Assembly (NCBI GenBank): GCA_003447295.1
Contig: DLZQ01000004.1
Span: 1 to 64,000 of the forward strand
Length of the DNA: 64,000 nucleotides
Reading direction: 5' to 3'
Origin: Lachnospiraceae bacterium
Lineage (GTDB): Bacteria; Bacillota; Clostridia; Lachnospirales; Lachnospiraceae
Shown here: positions 49,519 to 57,815 of the stretch, piece after piece
Position numbering within the stretch: the first letter of the stretch is position 1
Layout of the letters: each line of letters begins with the position of its first letter
Notes under the pieces: generated by a model
Told to the model about the DNA's origin: nothing
What the model saw: only the letters and a program-made list of their open reading frames with translations
The model's database searches: none
Made by a program: the position numbers and the translations under genes

Positions 49519-50151
49519 ATGTACAAGCAGCAGAGAAACTACGAGAACATACAGAAGATGTTATTTGATGGAGTCGGACAGTATGATATTCCGGAAATAG
49601 AAGGGACAGAGTTCGATACTGCGGAATTTATCGGATTCAACTATGCGAAGAATGCGAGAGAGCCGGAGAAAAAGGCTGTGCATTTCTTCCTTGACGATTA
49701 CCAGTTTACCAGACTGTGGACGGATCCGGACAGATACATACCTATGTTGCAGAAGTTCCGATATGTTTTGACACCGGATTTCAGCCTGTATACAGATTTC
49801 CCTAAACCTTTGCAGATATATAACCATTACCGGAAGCACTGGCTGGGCGCATACTGGCAGATGCACGGGATAAAGGTAATTCCGACAATCTGTTGGAGTG
49901 GCAGGGAATCGTTTCAATGGTGCTTTGACGGAGAACCGGCACACGGGGTGGTGGCTATATCCTCGGTTGGCACGCAGAACAGTAAGGAAAAGAAGCGTAG
50001 ATTCTTGGACGGGTACTTTGAAATGGTAGATAGGTTGCAGCCTACACAGATTATTTTCTATGGCAGCGTGCCGGAAGAGTGCAATGGGAATATTGTTAGG
50101 GTAAAGGCATTTAGTGATAAGTTCCGTGAGGCGGAGGTAGCACAATGGTAA
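49519..50151 (+). CDS. DUF4417 phage protein
   Basis: A 210-aa protein with the DUF4417 pattern: VHFFLDDYQFTRLWTDPDRY, LTPDFSLYTDFPKPLQIYNH, YRKHWLGAYWQMHGIKVIPT, GVVAISSVGTQ. DUF4417 genes are common near the terminase in Firmicutes phages; the biochemical role is unknown. GAGGAAAGG precedes. First gene after the late promoter-like element. Confidence 0.8.
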   Translation: MYKQQRNYENIQKMLFDGVGQYDIPEIEGTEFDTAEFIGFNYAKNAREPEKKAVHFFLDDYQFTRLWTDPDRYIPMLQKFRYVLTPDFSLYTDFPKPLQIYNHYRKHWLGAYWQMHGIKVIPTICWSGRESFQWCFDGEPAHGVVAISSVGTQNSKEKKRRFLDGYFEMVDRLQPTQIIFYGSVPEECNGNIVRVKAFSDKFREAEVAQW

Positions 50152-50495
50152 TAAATTTACAGTTTTTTGGTGGACGCGGCGGATCTAGTGGTTTGAATAC
50201 TATAAAACAAATTACGGTAAATATAAATGGAACTAATGTTACATACCGAAATGAAAATGGAAAGACATGGACAATTGGATTTGGGAATAATGTAAAAAGT
50301 GTAGTTCCACGGACCTTAAAGGAGATAGAAGAGCATGCTAAGAAAGCTGGATATCCGGTAAAGACTTACACCAACAAAGAATATGCGCAATATGAAAAGA
50401 AATATAGGAAGGAAAGAGATAAGACAAGTGAACAGTTGGATAATCTTTGGAATGAAGCCGGTCCGAGACCGAGAAAGGGTATGAAGGGACATTGA
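50145..50495 (+). CDS. Phage protein with GGRGGSSG N-terminal tag, 116 aa
   Basis: MVINLQFFGGRGGSSGLNTI: the glycine-rich head motif recurs in many Firmicutes phage proteins and in the next gene. The rest is a beta segment (ITVNINGTNVTYRNENGKTW) and a basic helix. The motif may mark head-associated or packaged proteins, but this is not established. Overlaps the DUF4417 gene by seven bases. Confidence 0.7.
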   Translation: MVINLQFFGGRGGSSGLNTIKQITVNINGTNVTYRNENGKTWTIGFGNNVKSVVPRTLKEIEEHAKKAGYPVKTYTNKEYAQYEKKYRKERDKTSEQLDNLWNEAGPRPRKGMKGH

Positions 50496-50526
50496 TTTCT
50501 ACAGAAAATAACGAGGCGAGATTGTA

Positions 50527-50904
50527 ATGGGTGGCAGAGGTGCCAGCAGTGGCATGAGTGAGAAAGGAAATCCATACGGGAGCCAGTATCATACGTTATT
50601 GGAACATGAAAACATTAAGTTTGTAGCAAATCGTATTAAAAATTATGAACCATTGCTGGAAACAATGTCCAAGGGAAGAACGTATGTGCAGGTAGGCGGC
50701 GAGGATATTGTTCGAGTTGCATTTATGGATAAGGATAATAAGCGTTACAAGGTTATAGAGAAAGATAAGAAAAATAAAACGTGGCATGTTCATCATGGAT
50801 ATTTTCATACAGAGGAATCAGAGAAAATGCATGAGCCACTGAGCAGGCAAGATAAGGATTTCCTTGATAAAATCAGTAAAATATGGCATAATCGTAGTAG
50901 GTAA
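50527..50904 (+). CDS. Phage protein with GGRGASSG N-terminal tag, 125 aa
   Basis: MGGRGASSGMSEKGNPYGSQ, then ILFEH-like helix and a beta-rich core (YVQVGGEDIVRVAFMDKDNK, KTWHVHHGYFHTEESEKMHE) with several His. The tag is shared with the previous protein while the remaining sequences differ. Might be a small enzyme or toxin-like cargo; I recognise no known domain. Start after GCGAGATTGTA. Confidence 0.7.
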   Translation: MGGRGASSGMSEKGNPYGSQYHTLLEHENIKFVANRIKNYEPLLETMSKGRTYVQVGGEDIVRVAFMDKDNKRYKVIEKDKKNKTWHVHHGYFHTEESEKMHEPLSRQDKDFLDKISKIWHNRSR

Positions 50905-50971
50905 ATATAGTTTAAGTCGGGTAGAACGCTCGAAATGAGAGGTCCGCGTTTAAATCGTCGGTATTTGCCTA

Positions 50972-51020
50972 AGGCCTTATGGCTCTATGATATGCATGGA
51001 GTTATAAGGTCTTTTTATTT
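50972..51020 (+). terminator. Terminator-like hairpin before the terminase operon
   Basis: Long imperfect stem (GGCCTTAT...CTCTATG with CATGGAG...ATAAGGTC) followed by CTTTTTATTTT. It lies inside the late region. Confidence 0.6.
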
Positions 51021-51041
51021 TGTCAGAAAGGAGATGATCAG

Positions 51042-51302
51042 ATGGCGAACCTGAGAGGGAAGATGAAGAAATTACAGACTGCGCTGGTAAAGCGTGGAAT
51101 GATCATAAAGATAAACCAGCGACAGTTCTACTCCGAGGATCAGAGCCGGATGATCACCTCGTACAGCATCGTTACCCCAGTGGAGTGCTATTACCCGGGT
51201 AAGGAAGAATGGAAGACCAAAGAATATGAGATACTGAAGACCTGCTCTATGGCAGATGTTATATTCTGCCTGCTGGATATCTATAAGGCGGTGAGTGGAT
51301 GA
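51042..51302 (+). CDS. Hypothetical phage protein before terminase, 86 aa
   Basis: MANLRGKMKKLQTALVKRGM followed by QRQFYSEDQSRMITSYSIVT. AAAGGAGATGATCAG gives a perfect site. Four-base overlap with the terminase gene. Common in this phage group; unknown. Confidence 0.7.
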   Translation: MANLRGKMKKLQTALVKRGMIIKINQRQFYSEDQSRMITSYSIVTPVECYYPGKEEWKTKEYEILKTCSMADVIFCLLDIYKAVSG

Positions 51303-53005
51303 AGAACGAGCTTACCCCAAAAAGGAAGACGTTTGCGGATGAATACATAAAGAATGGGGGAAATGCTACACAGGCTGCAATAGCTGCAAAGTATTCTGAA
51401 AAAACAGCTTATTCACAAGGACAACGCCTGTTGAAAAATGTTGAAGTTTTAGCATATATAGGGAAACAGACAAAACGTATTGAAAAGGAGCAGCACCGGG
51501 ATATCATGTCACTTGCAGAGATCCAGGAGCGTCGTAGCAAGATTGCCAAGGGAGAGGTTGTGGATGGGCTTGGGTTTGCACCAGATTTTGCAGATCAACT
51601 GAAGGCTATGGACGGACTGGAGAAAGCTCTGACAATTGCGGAGAAACAAAGGGTGGAACGTGAGGAAAAGGAGAGGCGAGAGAAAGCACCACTGTGGACG
51701 ATTCCAATTACAGATATTACTTCTGATTTTGTGGAGATTTATCGAACAGTACATGAAGCATTTGCCGGTGAGATTGATGTACATGAAATCATATCCAAGG
51801 GTGGCCGTGGCTCCATTAAGTCGAACTTCTGGGGCAATGTAGCATATGAGACCATTAGGCAGGATCCACAGGCGCATGTGGTATATACCCGCCGATATAA
51901 GATAGATCTTCGAGGCTCTGTTTATAACCAGTTTATGAAGACCGTAATTCGGTACAACGATATGGATAACTGGGATTTTAAGCAATCACCTATGTGTGCA
52001 GTATATAAGCCGACCGGTCAGATGATAATGTTCGTAGGTGCGGACAAGCCGATCTCACTGAAATCATTTAATGTGCCGTTTGGCTATGTGAAACTTCTGA
52101 TCCATGAGGAGTGCGACGAGATGGCAGGCGTGGAGCAGATGGATAATATCGAGGATACTTTCTTAAGATCGGATACTCCGGCGCTGGATATTAAGATATT
52201 CAATCCGCCGAAATCAAAGAACAATTTCATGAACCAGTACGTTGAGGAATGTCAGAGCAAACCGCAGACAAGGATCTGCCACAGCTATTATTTCAATGTG
52301 CCACTTAAATGGTTGGGAAAGCGATTTTTCGAACGTGCGGAATGGTTTAAAGCTCATAAACCTAAGTACTATGACAATAACTACCTTGGGAAAGTAACCG
52401 GTACCGGTGGAGGCATCTTTGATAATGTGGAAGAGAGAACCATCTCAGATGCTGAAATTGAGAATATGCCATATTTTAACCACGGACTGGATTTTGGTTT
52501 TGAACATCCACAGGTATTTGAAAAAGCATATTATGATGACGAAATAGATACTATTTTCTGCGTGGGGGAGGTCTTTTCAAAGAGATGCAAAAATAGTTCG
52601 TTTGCCAGGAAGATTAAGAAGTACATTGAAGAGGAAATAATATGTGATTCTGCCAGACCTGATGCGATTGCAGAACTGCAGGACTGGGGATTCAATGCAA
52701 TCGGTGCGAAAAAGCGCTGGGGATCCGGCAAGGGAAGAGACTATTGTTGGGAGTGGTTACAGCAGACCACAAAGATAGTGGTGGATCCGGTGCGGTGCCC
52801 TAATCTTGCACACGAGCTGACAACACTGGAACATGAGCAGCTGAAAGATGGAACGTTCTCGGATGCGTATCCGACACTGGGAGAGGACTGCGTGATGGCT
52901 CTGATCTACGGTCTGAACCGTGTGATAATGGAGAGCCGGAGAAATAATGGACTGTATGACAGCGAAGTGGATGAGGAAGAGGACAATGAAGAATATGAAG
53001 ACTAA
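51299..53005 (+). CDS. Terminase, small and large subunits fused
   Basis: A 568-aa protein. Residues 1 to about 120 are a complete small-subunit DNA-binding domain (LTPKRKTFADEYIKNGGNAT, QAAIAAKYSEKTAYSQGQRL, LKNVEVLAYI). Residues from about 145 are a PBSX-type large subunit: atypical Walker A in K167-G-G-R-G-S-I-K-S175, Walker B near LLIHEECDEM, and nuclease-domain acids in HGLDFGFEHP and GEDCVMALIYGLNRV. The enzyme cuts and pumps phage DNA into the prohead. No separate small-subunit gene is present. Confidence 0.9.
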   Translation: MKNELTPKRKTFADEYIKNGGNATQAAIAAKYSEKTAYSQGQRLLKNVEVLAYIGKQTKRIEKEQHRDIMSLAEIQERRSKIAKGEVVDGLGFAPDFADQLKAMDGLEKALTIAEKQRVEREEKERREKAPLWTIPITDITSDFVEIYRTVHEAFAGEIDVHEIISKGGRGSIKSNFWGNVAYETIRQDPQAHVVYTRRYKIDLRGSVYNQFMKTVIRYNDMDNWDFKQSPMCAVYKPTGQMIMFVGADKPISLKSFNVPFGYVKLLIHEECDEMAGVEQMDNIEDTFLRSDTPALDIKIFNPPKSKNNFMNQYVEECQSKPQTRICHSYYFNVPLKWLGKRFFERAEWFKAHKPKYYDNNYLGKVTGTGGGIFDNVEERTISDAEIENMPYFNHGLDFGFEHPQVFEKAYYDDEIDTIFCVGEVFSKRCKNSSFARKIKKYIEEEIICDSARPDAIAELQDWGFNAIGAKKRWGSGKGRDYCWEWLQQTTKIVVDPVRCPNLAHELTTLEHEQLKDGTFSDAYPTLGEDCVMALIYGLNRVIMESRRNNGLYDSEVDEEEDNEEYED

Positions 53006-53186
53006 GTATTTTGTCATAGTGGATAAGAACACACGGGAGGTGGTAGCGTGTATATCTGATTCTGGGCAGGATAATATTTTACGGAAAGATTTAGACCTTA
53101 GAGTATATGATGGTACAGAACCTGTATTTACAGAAACGGATCACGGCATTCTGCTGAATGACAATGCTTTTACAATGAAATTATAG
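52986..53186 (+). CDS. Hypothetical phage protein, 66 aa
   Basis: MKNMKTKYFVIVDKNTREVV, then a short beta-rich body ending LNDNAFTMKL. Overlaps the terminase 3' end by 20 bases. Lies between terminase and portal; unknown. Confidence 0.6.
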   Translation: MKNMKTKYFVIVDKNTREVVACISDSGQDNILRKDLDLRVYDGTEPVFTETDHGILLNDNAFTMKL

Positions 53187-53196
53187 GCGGTGACAT

Positions 53197-54666
53197 ATGA
53201 GCATATTTGCGAGAGTAAAGGAGTTTATCATGAATCTGTTTAAAACAAATGTGGAAAAGGAATTTAAGGTGGATATTATATCCTCCGAGATTATGGAACT
53301 GACACAGAACGAATGGCAGGCTATCATAAAGGGGCGTCCGTACTGGGCGAAAGATAATGTCAAGACTATTAATTTTGCGAAGTTTCTCTGCTATTACACA
53401 GCTAAGAAGACCTGCATGGATCTCAATATCACGGTCAGTGGCAGCCAGAGAGCCGACTATATCAACCAGTGCATCAAAGCCATGATTCAGAAGTCTATTA
53501 GGGATAAGGTGGAGGATGCCTGCGGTGCCGGCGGCATCATTCTGAAGCCGAACGGTACATACAATCCCGCCGGAGCTATCGACTATGTCATGCCCGGCAG
53601 TTTTGTAGTTACAGAAAAGAACAGCAACGGGGATATCCTGGGTATTATTTTCTTTGACCGGTTGGTGAAAGGCGAAGATTATTACACACGCCTGGAATAT
53701 CAGCATTTTACCTCTTCTGTCATGGATGGCGGGGAAGTAGGAAGAACATATACTATTGAAAATAAAGTATACAAGTCTAAAGGTGGTAATCGCTTGTGGA
53801 ACAAGATCCAGCTGACGGATGTACCAGAGTGGAAGAATATCCCTGAGACACAGGTCCTGTCAAACGTGGAGAAGCCTTTATTTGGATATTTTAAGATGCC
53901 GTATAACAACACTATTGATTATTCTTCTCCCGAAGGAGTGGCTATCTTTGCCAACTGCATCAAAGAACTGAATGATCTGGATGTGGCATGGAGCCGCAAG
54001 GGTGACGAGGTAGAGGATTCTCAGCATTTGACATTCATAGATGAAAATGCACTGGAAAAGAGAAACAAGGATAATGGGAATAAGGAGAAAGTCAGTCTCC
54101 CTCGATTTGTACATGGTCTGAAACATGGGGTGGATGCGAAGAATACAATCGATGAACACGTTCCTACTCTTTTGACGGATCAGCGTATCACAGACATCAA
54201 TTCCATTCTGTCCATGATCTCCACAAAAGCCGGTTTCTCTCAGGGACAATTTATCTTGGACCGCAAGACAGGTATGGTAACAGCTACACAGATCGAGAGC
54301 GATGACAGCGAAACTGTGGAAACAATCAATGATATTCGAACAGCATTGAAAAGGGCAATCAAAGACCTGATCTATGCGTTGGATAAGTATTGCGATGTAT
54401 ATTACAATATGCCGAGCGGTTATGTAAATGCACTGGATGAGGATGTGGCAGACGAGGATGTCTTCTACTTCAAGGATTTGTTGGCATCCTTCGAGCAGGA
54501 CAGAACCAGGGCATATCAGTTGATGATTCAGGGCGTATACAGCAAGCGCAAATACCTCAAAGAATATGAGGGCTTTAATGATGAAGAGATTGACAAGATG
54601 CAGGCAGAAGTCCAGGAAGAAAAGGCGAGCGAGCAGAAACAACAGGGATTGTTTGGGGAGGAGTAG
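53197..54666 (+). CDS. Portal protein (SPP1/A118-like)
   Basis: A 489-aa portal. N-terminal pattern MSIFARVKEFIMNLFKTNVE, and ITVSGSQRADYINQCIKAMI, DACGAGGIILKPNG, SYGFQ-like core LSMISTKAGFSQGQFILDRK, TGMVTATQIESDDSETVETI and the final ELLASFEQ-like region match SPP1 gp6-type portals of Firmicutes siphoviruses. It forms the 12-mer DNA gate at one capsid vertex and docks the terminase. Confidence 0.9.
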   Translation: MSIFARVKEFIMNLFKTNVEKEFKVDIISSEIMELTQNEWQAIIKGRPYWAKDNVKTINFAKFLCYYTAKKTCMDLNITVSGSQRADYINQCIKAMIQKSIRDKVEDACGAGGIILKPNGTYNPAGAIDYVMPGSFVVTEKNSNGDILGIIFFDRLVKGEDYYTRLEYQHFTSSVMDGGEVGRTYTIENKVYKSKGGNRLWNKIQLTDVPEWKNIPETQVLSNVEKPLFGYFKMPYNNTIDYSSPEGVAIFANCIKELNDLDVAWSRKGDEVEDSQHLTFIDENALEKRNKDNGNKEKVSLPRFVHGLKHGVDAKNTIDEHVPTLLTDQRITDINSILSMISTKAGFSQGQFILDRKTGMVTATQIESDDSETVETINDIRTALKRAIKDLIYALDKYCDVYYNMPSGYVNALDEDVADEDVFYFKDLLASFEQDRTRAYQLMIQGVYSKRKYLKEYEGFNDEEIDKMQAEVQEEKASEQKQQGLFGEE

Positions 54667-54669
54667 GGC

Positions 54670-54933
54670 ATGAATGAGATACCAACTGAGATTGTAAATG
54701 CAGCAACATCGCGACCGACGTTACCTAAATTTGCAAAGGGAGGATTTATCCCTTTAGAAGGGCATCCAGTAGAACCGAACTGTGATGAAAAAGATTTGAT
54801 AGGACCGCCGGAATTGTTTGTCAGGATAAGGGATGATAAAACATGCATTATGGAAGAACGATTGGTTGTATCGATGTCCGAATCGATACAGACAGACTTG
54901 AAAAGAATATTGCAAATGCGCAGAAGCTGTTGA
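54670..54933 (+). CDS. Hypothetical phage protein, 87 aa
   Basis: MNEIPTEIVNAATSRPTLPK followed by FAKGGFIPLEGHPVEPNCDE and LIGPPELFVRIRDD. GGGGAGGAGTAGGGC precedes. The last 91 bases overlap the next gene in another frame, which is a lot even for a phage; either one of the starts is later than shown, or this gene was extended by mutation. Confidence 0.6.
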   Translation: MNEIPTEIVNAATSRPTLPKFAKGGFIPLEGHPVEPNCDEKDLIGPPELFVRIRDDKTCIMEERLVVSMSESIQTDLKRILQMRRSC

Positions 54934-55253
54934 ATATGCAGGTAGTGGCTGACTGTAATGAATATATTCCGTTTGCACAGGGGGCACTGAGAGGAAGCGT
55001 GAACTACCCGGAAGGAATTTATGGTGGCGAGATAGCGTACAACACACCTTATGCGCACTACCAGTATACTGGAGAGCTGTACCTCACATCGGATGGGAGA
55101 TCTTTTGCAGACAAGTACGAAAAGAAGGAACCGACAGGGAGACCTTTGAAGTATCATACAGCGGGAACCGGAGACCACTGGTTTGAGCGGGCAAAGCAGG
55201 CGCACGGATCAGAATGGGTGGAGCTTGTAAAGAGAGAGGCAGGAAAAGGTTAA
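54843..55253 (+). CDS. Minor capsid protein (small)
   Basis: A 136-aa protein. VRIDTDRLEKNIANAQKLLN, ECIPFAQ-like segment YIPFAQGALRGSVNYPEGIY, TPYAHYQYTGELYLTSDGRS and HTAGTGDHWFERAKQAHGSE are typical for the minor capsid/head-tail protein of SPP1-like phages. Start at ATG 54843 after AAGGGATG, although the conserved part begins around residue 10. Stop overlaps the next start (TAATG). Confidence 0.8.
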   Translation: MHYGRTIGCIDVRIDTDRLEKNIANAQKLLNMQVVADCNEYIPFAQGALRGSVNYPEGIYGGEIAYNTPYAHYQYTGELYLTSDGRSFADKYEKKEPTGRPLKYHTAGTGDHWFERAKQAHGSEWVELVKREAGKG

Positions 55254-56614
55254 TGCTGACACCGGATTATTTTTACGGAAAATCGGATAAGCTTGTAGAA
55301 CTGTATCAGGAGCTGGAAGACTGGATCCTGCAGGACATAGCTATGCGTCTGCTGAAAAATGGTGAAATCTCCGGTACAGCAGACCGGGAACTGTGGAGAT
55401 TACAGCAGCTGGGACTGCATAATGATGAGATAGTAAAGAAAATTGCAAAATTGTCCGGCCTGAGTCAAAAAGAGGTCCGCAGGATCCTGCGAGAGAGTGT
55501 AATGACATCATTTTCTGATGATGAAGAGGTGCTGAGTAAATTGGGGAATGTGACACCACCATTGCAAAACAATGCTGTGATAGCTGCCATGAATGCAGAG
55601 ATGCAGAAAACGTTCGGAGAATTGAATAATCTGAACAGGACAACCATGCTGCAGTCGCAGAAAGATCTACTGAATCTGCTGAATGAGGTGGACCTGCGAG
55701 TGGCAACCGGTTTTCAGTCATATAGCAGTGCAGTGTGCGAGGTACTGGATCGGTATGCACAAAAAGGAGTGACGATTGATTATCCGACAGGAGCAACCAG
55801 GTCACTGGAGGCAGCAGTCCGGTGTTGCATTGTGACATCGATGAATCAGACGGCGGCACAGGTAACGAATCAGTACATAGCAGAGGGCGGGATAGAATAT
55901 GTCCTGGTATCGGCTCATATGGGTGCCAGACACGATGATAAGCATCCGGAAGATCTGAGATCGCATGATCACTGGCAGGGCAAGGTCTATAAAATTGTTG
56001 GGCGGGATGATGGAATAGAAAATCTGCTGGAAGCGACAGGGTATACCATAGATCCTGACAGCGGACAGGGAACCGTGGTGAATCCTTTAGGCCTGCATGG
56101 GTATAACTGCAGACATTCGCATAAACCGTGGGATCCGTCGCTCCGGAATCCTTACGTGGATGCAGATGGTAAGCCGAAGATTGACATCCACGAGAGCCAG
56201 GAACTTTACCAGCGGCAGCAGGAGCAGCGTCGCATGGAGCGCGCCATCCGGAAGACCAAGCGGGAATTGCTGATGAAAAAAGCGGAAATCGATGGAGTGG
56301 CAGAGACGGATGTAAAGGAGATGTTACAGCCGCAGTATGATAAGCTGGCATATAAGCTGCGGACACAGAACCAGGCATATGAGCATTTCTGCACAGAACA
56401 TGATCTGCAAACTCAGGCAGAGCGGTTGAAGGTAGCAGGATTTAAGAAAAAGCAGGCATCTGTTGCAAATGGTAGGGCTACAGCTTACAGTAATTCCATA
56501 AAAGCACCTATGGAAAAAGCTGAAAATGTGGGGTATACTAAAAGAACAAGAGAAGAATTTGATAATGATGTAATGGGATTTGTTGAAAAATTGAGAGGTG
56601 GTAGAGATGGCTGA
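55253..56614 (+). CDS. Phage minor capsid protein 2 (min_cap2)
   Basis: A 453-aa protein starting at ATG 55253 in the TAATG overlap. MLTPDYFYGKSDKLVELYQE, then TSMNQTAAQVTNQYIAEGGI, VLVSAHMGARHDDKHPEDLR and NPLGLHGYNCRHSHKPWDPS match Phage_min_cap2; the His/Asp/Cys set in the last parts is conserved. It follows the portal and is probably injected or inner-head. The C-terminal 100 residues are a charged coiled coil plus a basic tail that could be a separate domain. Confidence 0.88.
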   Translation: MLTPDYFYGKSDKLVELYQELEDWILQDIAMRLLKNGEISGTADRELWRLQQLGLHNDEIVKKIAKLSGLSQKEVRRILRESVMTSFSDDEEVLSKLGNVTPPLQNNAVIAAMNAEMQKTFGELNNLNRTTMLQSQKDLLNLLNEVDLRVATGFQSYSSAVCEVLDRYAQKGVTIDYPTGATRSLEAAVRCCIVTSMNQTAAQVTNQYIAEGGIEYVLVSAHMGARHDDKHPEDLRSHDHWQGKVYKIVGRDDGIENLLEATGYTIDPDSGQGTVVNPLGLHGYNCRHSHKPWDPSLRNPYVDADGKPKIDIHESQELYQRQQEQRRMERAIRKTKRELLMKKAEIDGVAETDVKEMLQPQYDKLAYKLRTQNQAYEHFCTEHDLQTQAERLKVAGFKKKQASVANGRATAYSNSIKAPMEKAENVGYTKRTREEFDNDVMGFVEKLRGGRDG

Positions 56615-56873
56615 TATTAAAGGTTTGCTAAAGGTCATAGATGAGTACAATGAAAAATATGCTATCACTGAAAATTCAAGTGAAGCAGATAAATTACGAT
56701 GTCGTCTTATGAATGGGAAAAAAAACAAGGCAGAATGGCTGCAATTAAGAGAAGAGGTACGAGCTTTTTTGCGGTCAGATGCACCAGAAAAAGATAAGAG
56801 AATGCTATTGGGCTATACAGAATCAATGTCTATGATTTGTTCGGCAATCGAAGATTATGGATATGAACCTTAA
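56607..56873 (+). CDS. Hypothetical small helical protein, 88 aa
   Basis: Start ATG 56607 after GAGAGGTGGTAGAG, overlapping the min_cap2 end by eight bases. MADIKGLLKVIDEYNEKYAI, then EWLQLREEVRAFLRSDAPEK. Acidic and helical, AT-rich. The tight coupling suggests a partner of the min_cap2 C-terminal region, but that is a guess. Confidence 0.6.
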   Translation: MADIKGLLKVIDEYNEKYAITENSSEADKLRCRLMNGKKNKAEWLQLREEVRAFLRSDAPEKDKRMLLGYTESMSMICSAIEDYGYEP

Positions 56874-56888
56874 ATGGATAGTTTATGG

Positions 56889-56917
56889 GAGAGCTTAGTA
56901 ATAGGCTCTCTTTTTTT
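56889..56917 (+). terminator. Terminator before the capsid module
   Basis: GAGAGC (56889-56894) pairs with GCTCTC (56905-56910), followed by seven Ts. Confidence 0.85.
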
Positions 56918-56926
56918 GCGTGAAAA

Positions 56927-56966
56927 TTGGTACAAAATTTGTAATATATGGTGTTAGAATTATATT
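56927..56966 (+). promoter_or_regulatory. Late-promoter-like element, copy 2
   Basis: TTGGTACAAA (56927-56936), 18 bases, TAGAATTATATT (56955-56966). Same boxes and spacing as at 49460. Starts ten bases after a terminator, so it restarts transcription for scaffold, capsid and tail genes. Confidence 0.7.
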
Positions 56967-57042
56967 GACAATTAGAAAGAGCACAACCGGGCAGACAAGA
57001 GGTCTGCTCGCCAACCTACAAAAATCATAGGATGATCCTTAG

Positions 57043-57072
57043 GGCGCGTCCTATTTAGGGCGTGCCTTTTTC
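57043..57072 (+). terminator. Terminator-like hairpin in the capsid leader
   Basis: GGCGCGTCC (57043-57051), loop TATTTA, GGGCGTGCC (57058-57066) with two G-T pairs, then five Ts. It lies about 80 bases downstream of late element 2 and before the scaffold gene, so antitermination or attenuation is likely. Confidence 0.8.
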
Positions 57073-57161
57073 GTTGGAAAATGCCAGCTATGGAGAAAAT
57101 AGCAGCTCATTCGTGCCGGACTGACCGGAACAACAACTTTTAAGAAGGAGAGAAACTGAGA

Positions 57162-57812
57162 ATGAACATTATTGACAAACTGAAAGCACTTGGGGTGGAA
57201 ATCACAGAGGAAATCGAGAAGGCATTCCCCGGAGAATTTGTGTCTAAATACGAGATGGATAAGAAGCTATCCAAGATGCAGACACTGGAGCAGGAGAAAG
57301 CAGATCTCGAAAAGAAACAGGAGGATCTGGAAAAGGAACTGCAGACCATGAAGGATTCTAAACCTGATGCTGACGCAATGCAGAACAAGATCGAGGAACT
57401 GACCGCTACCCTGGAAAAGGAGCGCAACGAGCGGAAAGAGAAGGATGAGGAATCGAGACTGGCAGGGCTGGTGGAGGATTTCTTCAAAGACAAGCATTTT
57501 GTGAATGAGATTACTGCAGAAGCCATTAAGACGCAGCTTGTCGGTAAACTGAGTTCTGATGAAGCCAGGGGTAAAAGCATCAATGATTTGTTTGATGCCA
57601 TTGTCAAGGATGATGAGGGCAATTACAAGCCGGATATTGTCATTGATGAAAAGACCTGGAAGGCGCAGCAGAACCGCAGTCAGATTCTCGGCAATAACAT
57701 CAACCACCCGGACGGCGTAAGCCTGTCTATGGCGGAAATCATGAAACTGAAAAACGAACACCCGGATCTGGATATCACACCATATCTGAAGAACAGAAAG
57801 AAGGAGAAATAA
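57162..57812 (+). CDS. Scaffold protein (phage minor structural GP20 family)
   Basis: A 216-aa protein with a long coiled coil (LEQEKADLEKKQEDLEKELQ, TATLEKERNERKEKDEESRL) and a C-terminal domain typical of GP20 scaffolds (FKDKHFVNEITAEAIKTQLV). It guides capsid assembly and is lost from the virion. AGAAGGAGAGAAACTGAGA precedes. Directly before the major capsid gene. Confidence 0.88.
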   Translation: MNIIDKLKALGVEITEEIEKAFPGEFVSKYEMDKKLSKMQTLEQEKADLEKKQEDLEKELQTMKDSKPDADAMQNKIEELTATLEKERNERKEKDEESRLAGLVEDFFKDKHFVNEITAEAIKTQLVGKLSSDEARGKSINDLFDAIVKDDEGNYKPDIVIDEKTWKAQQNRSQILGNNINHPDGVSLSMAEIMKLKNEHPDLDITPYLKNRKKEK

Positions 57813-57815
57813 TCT

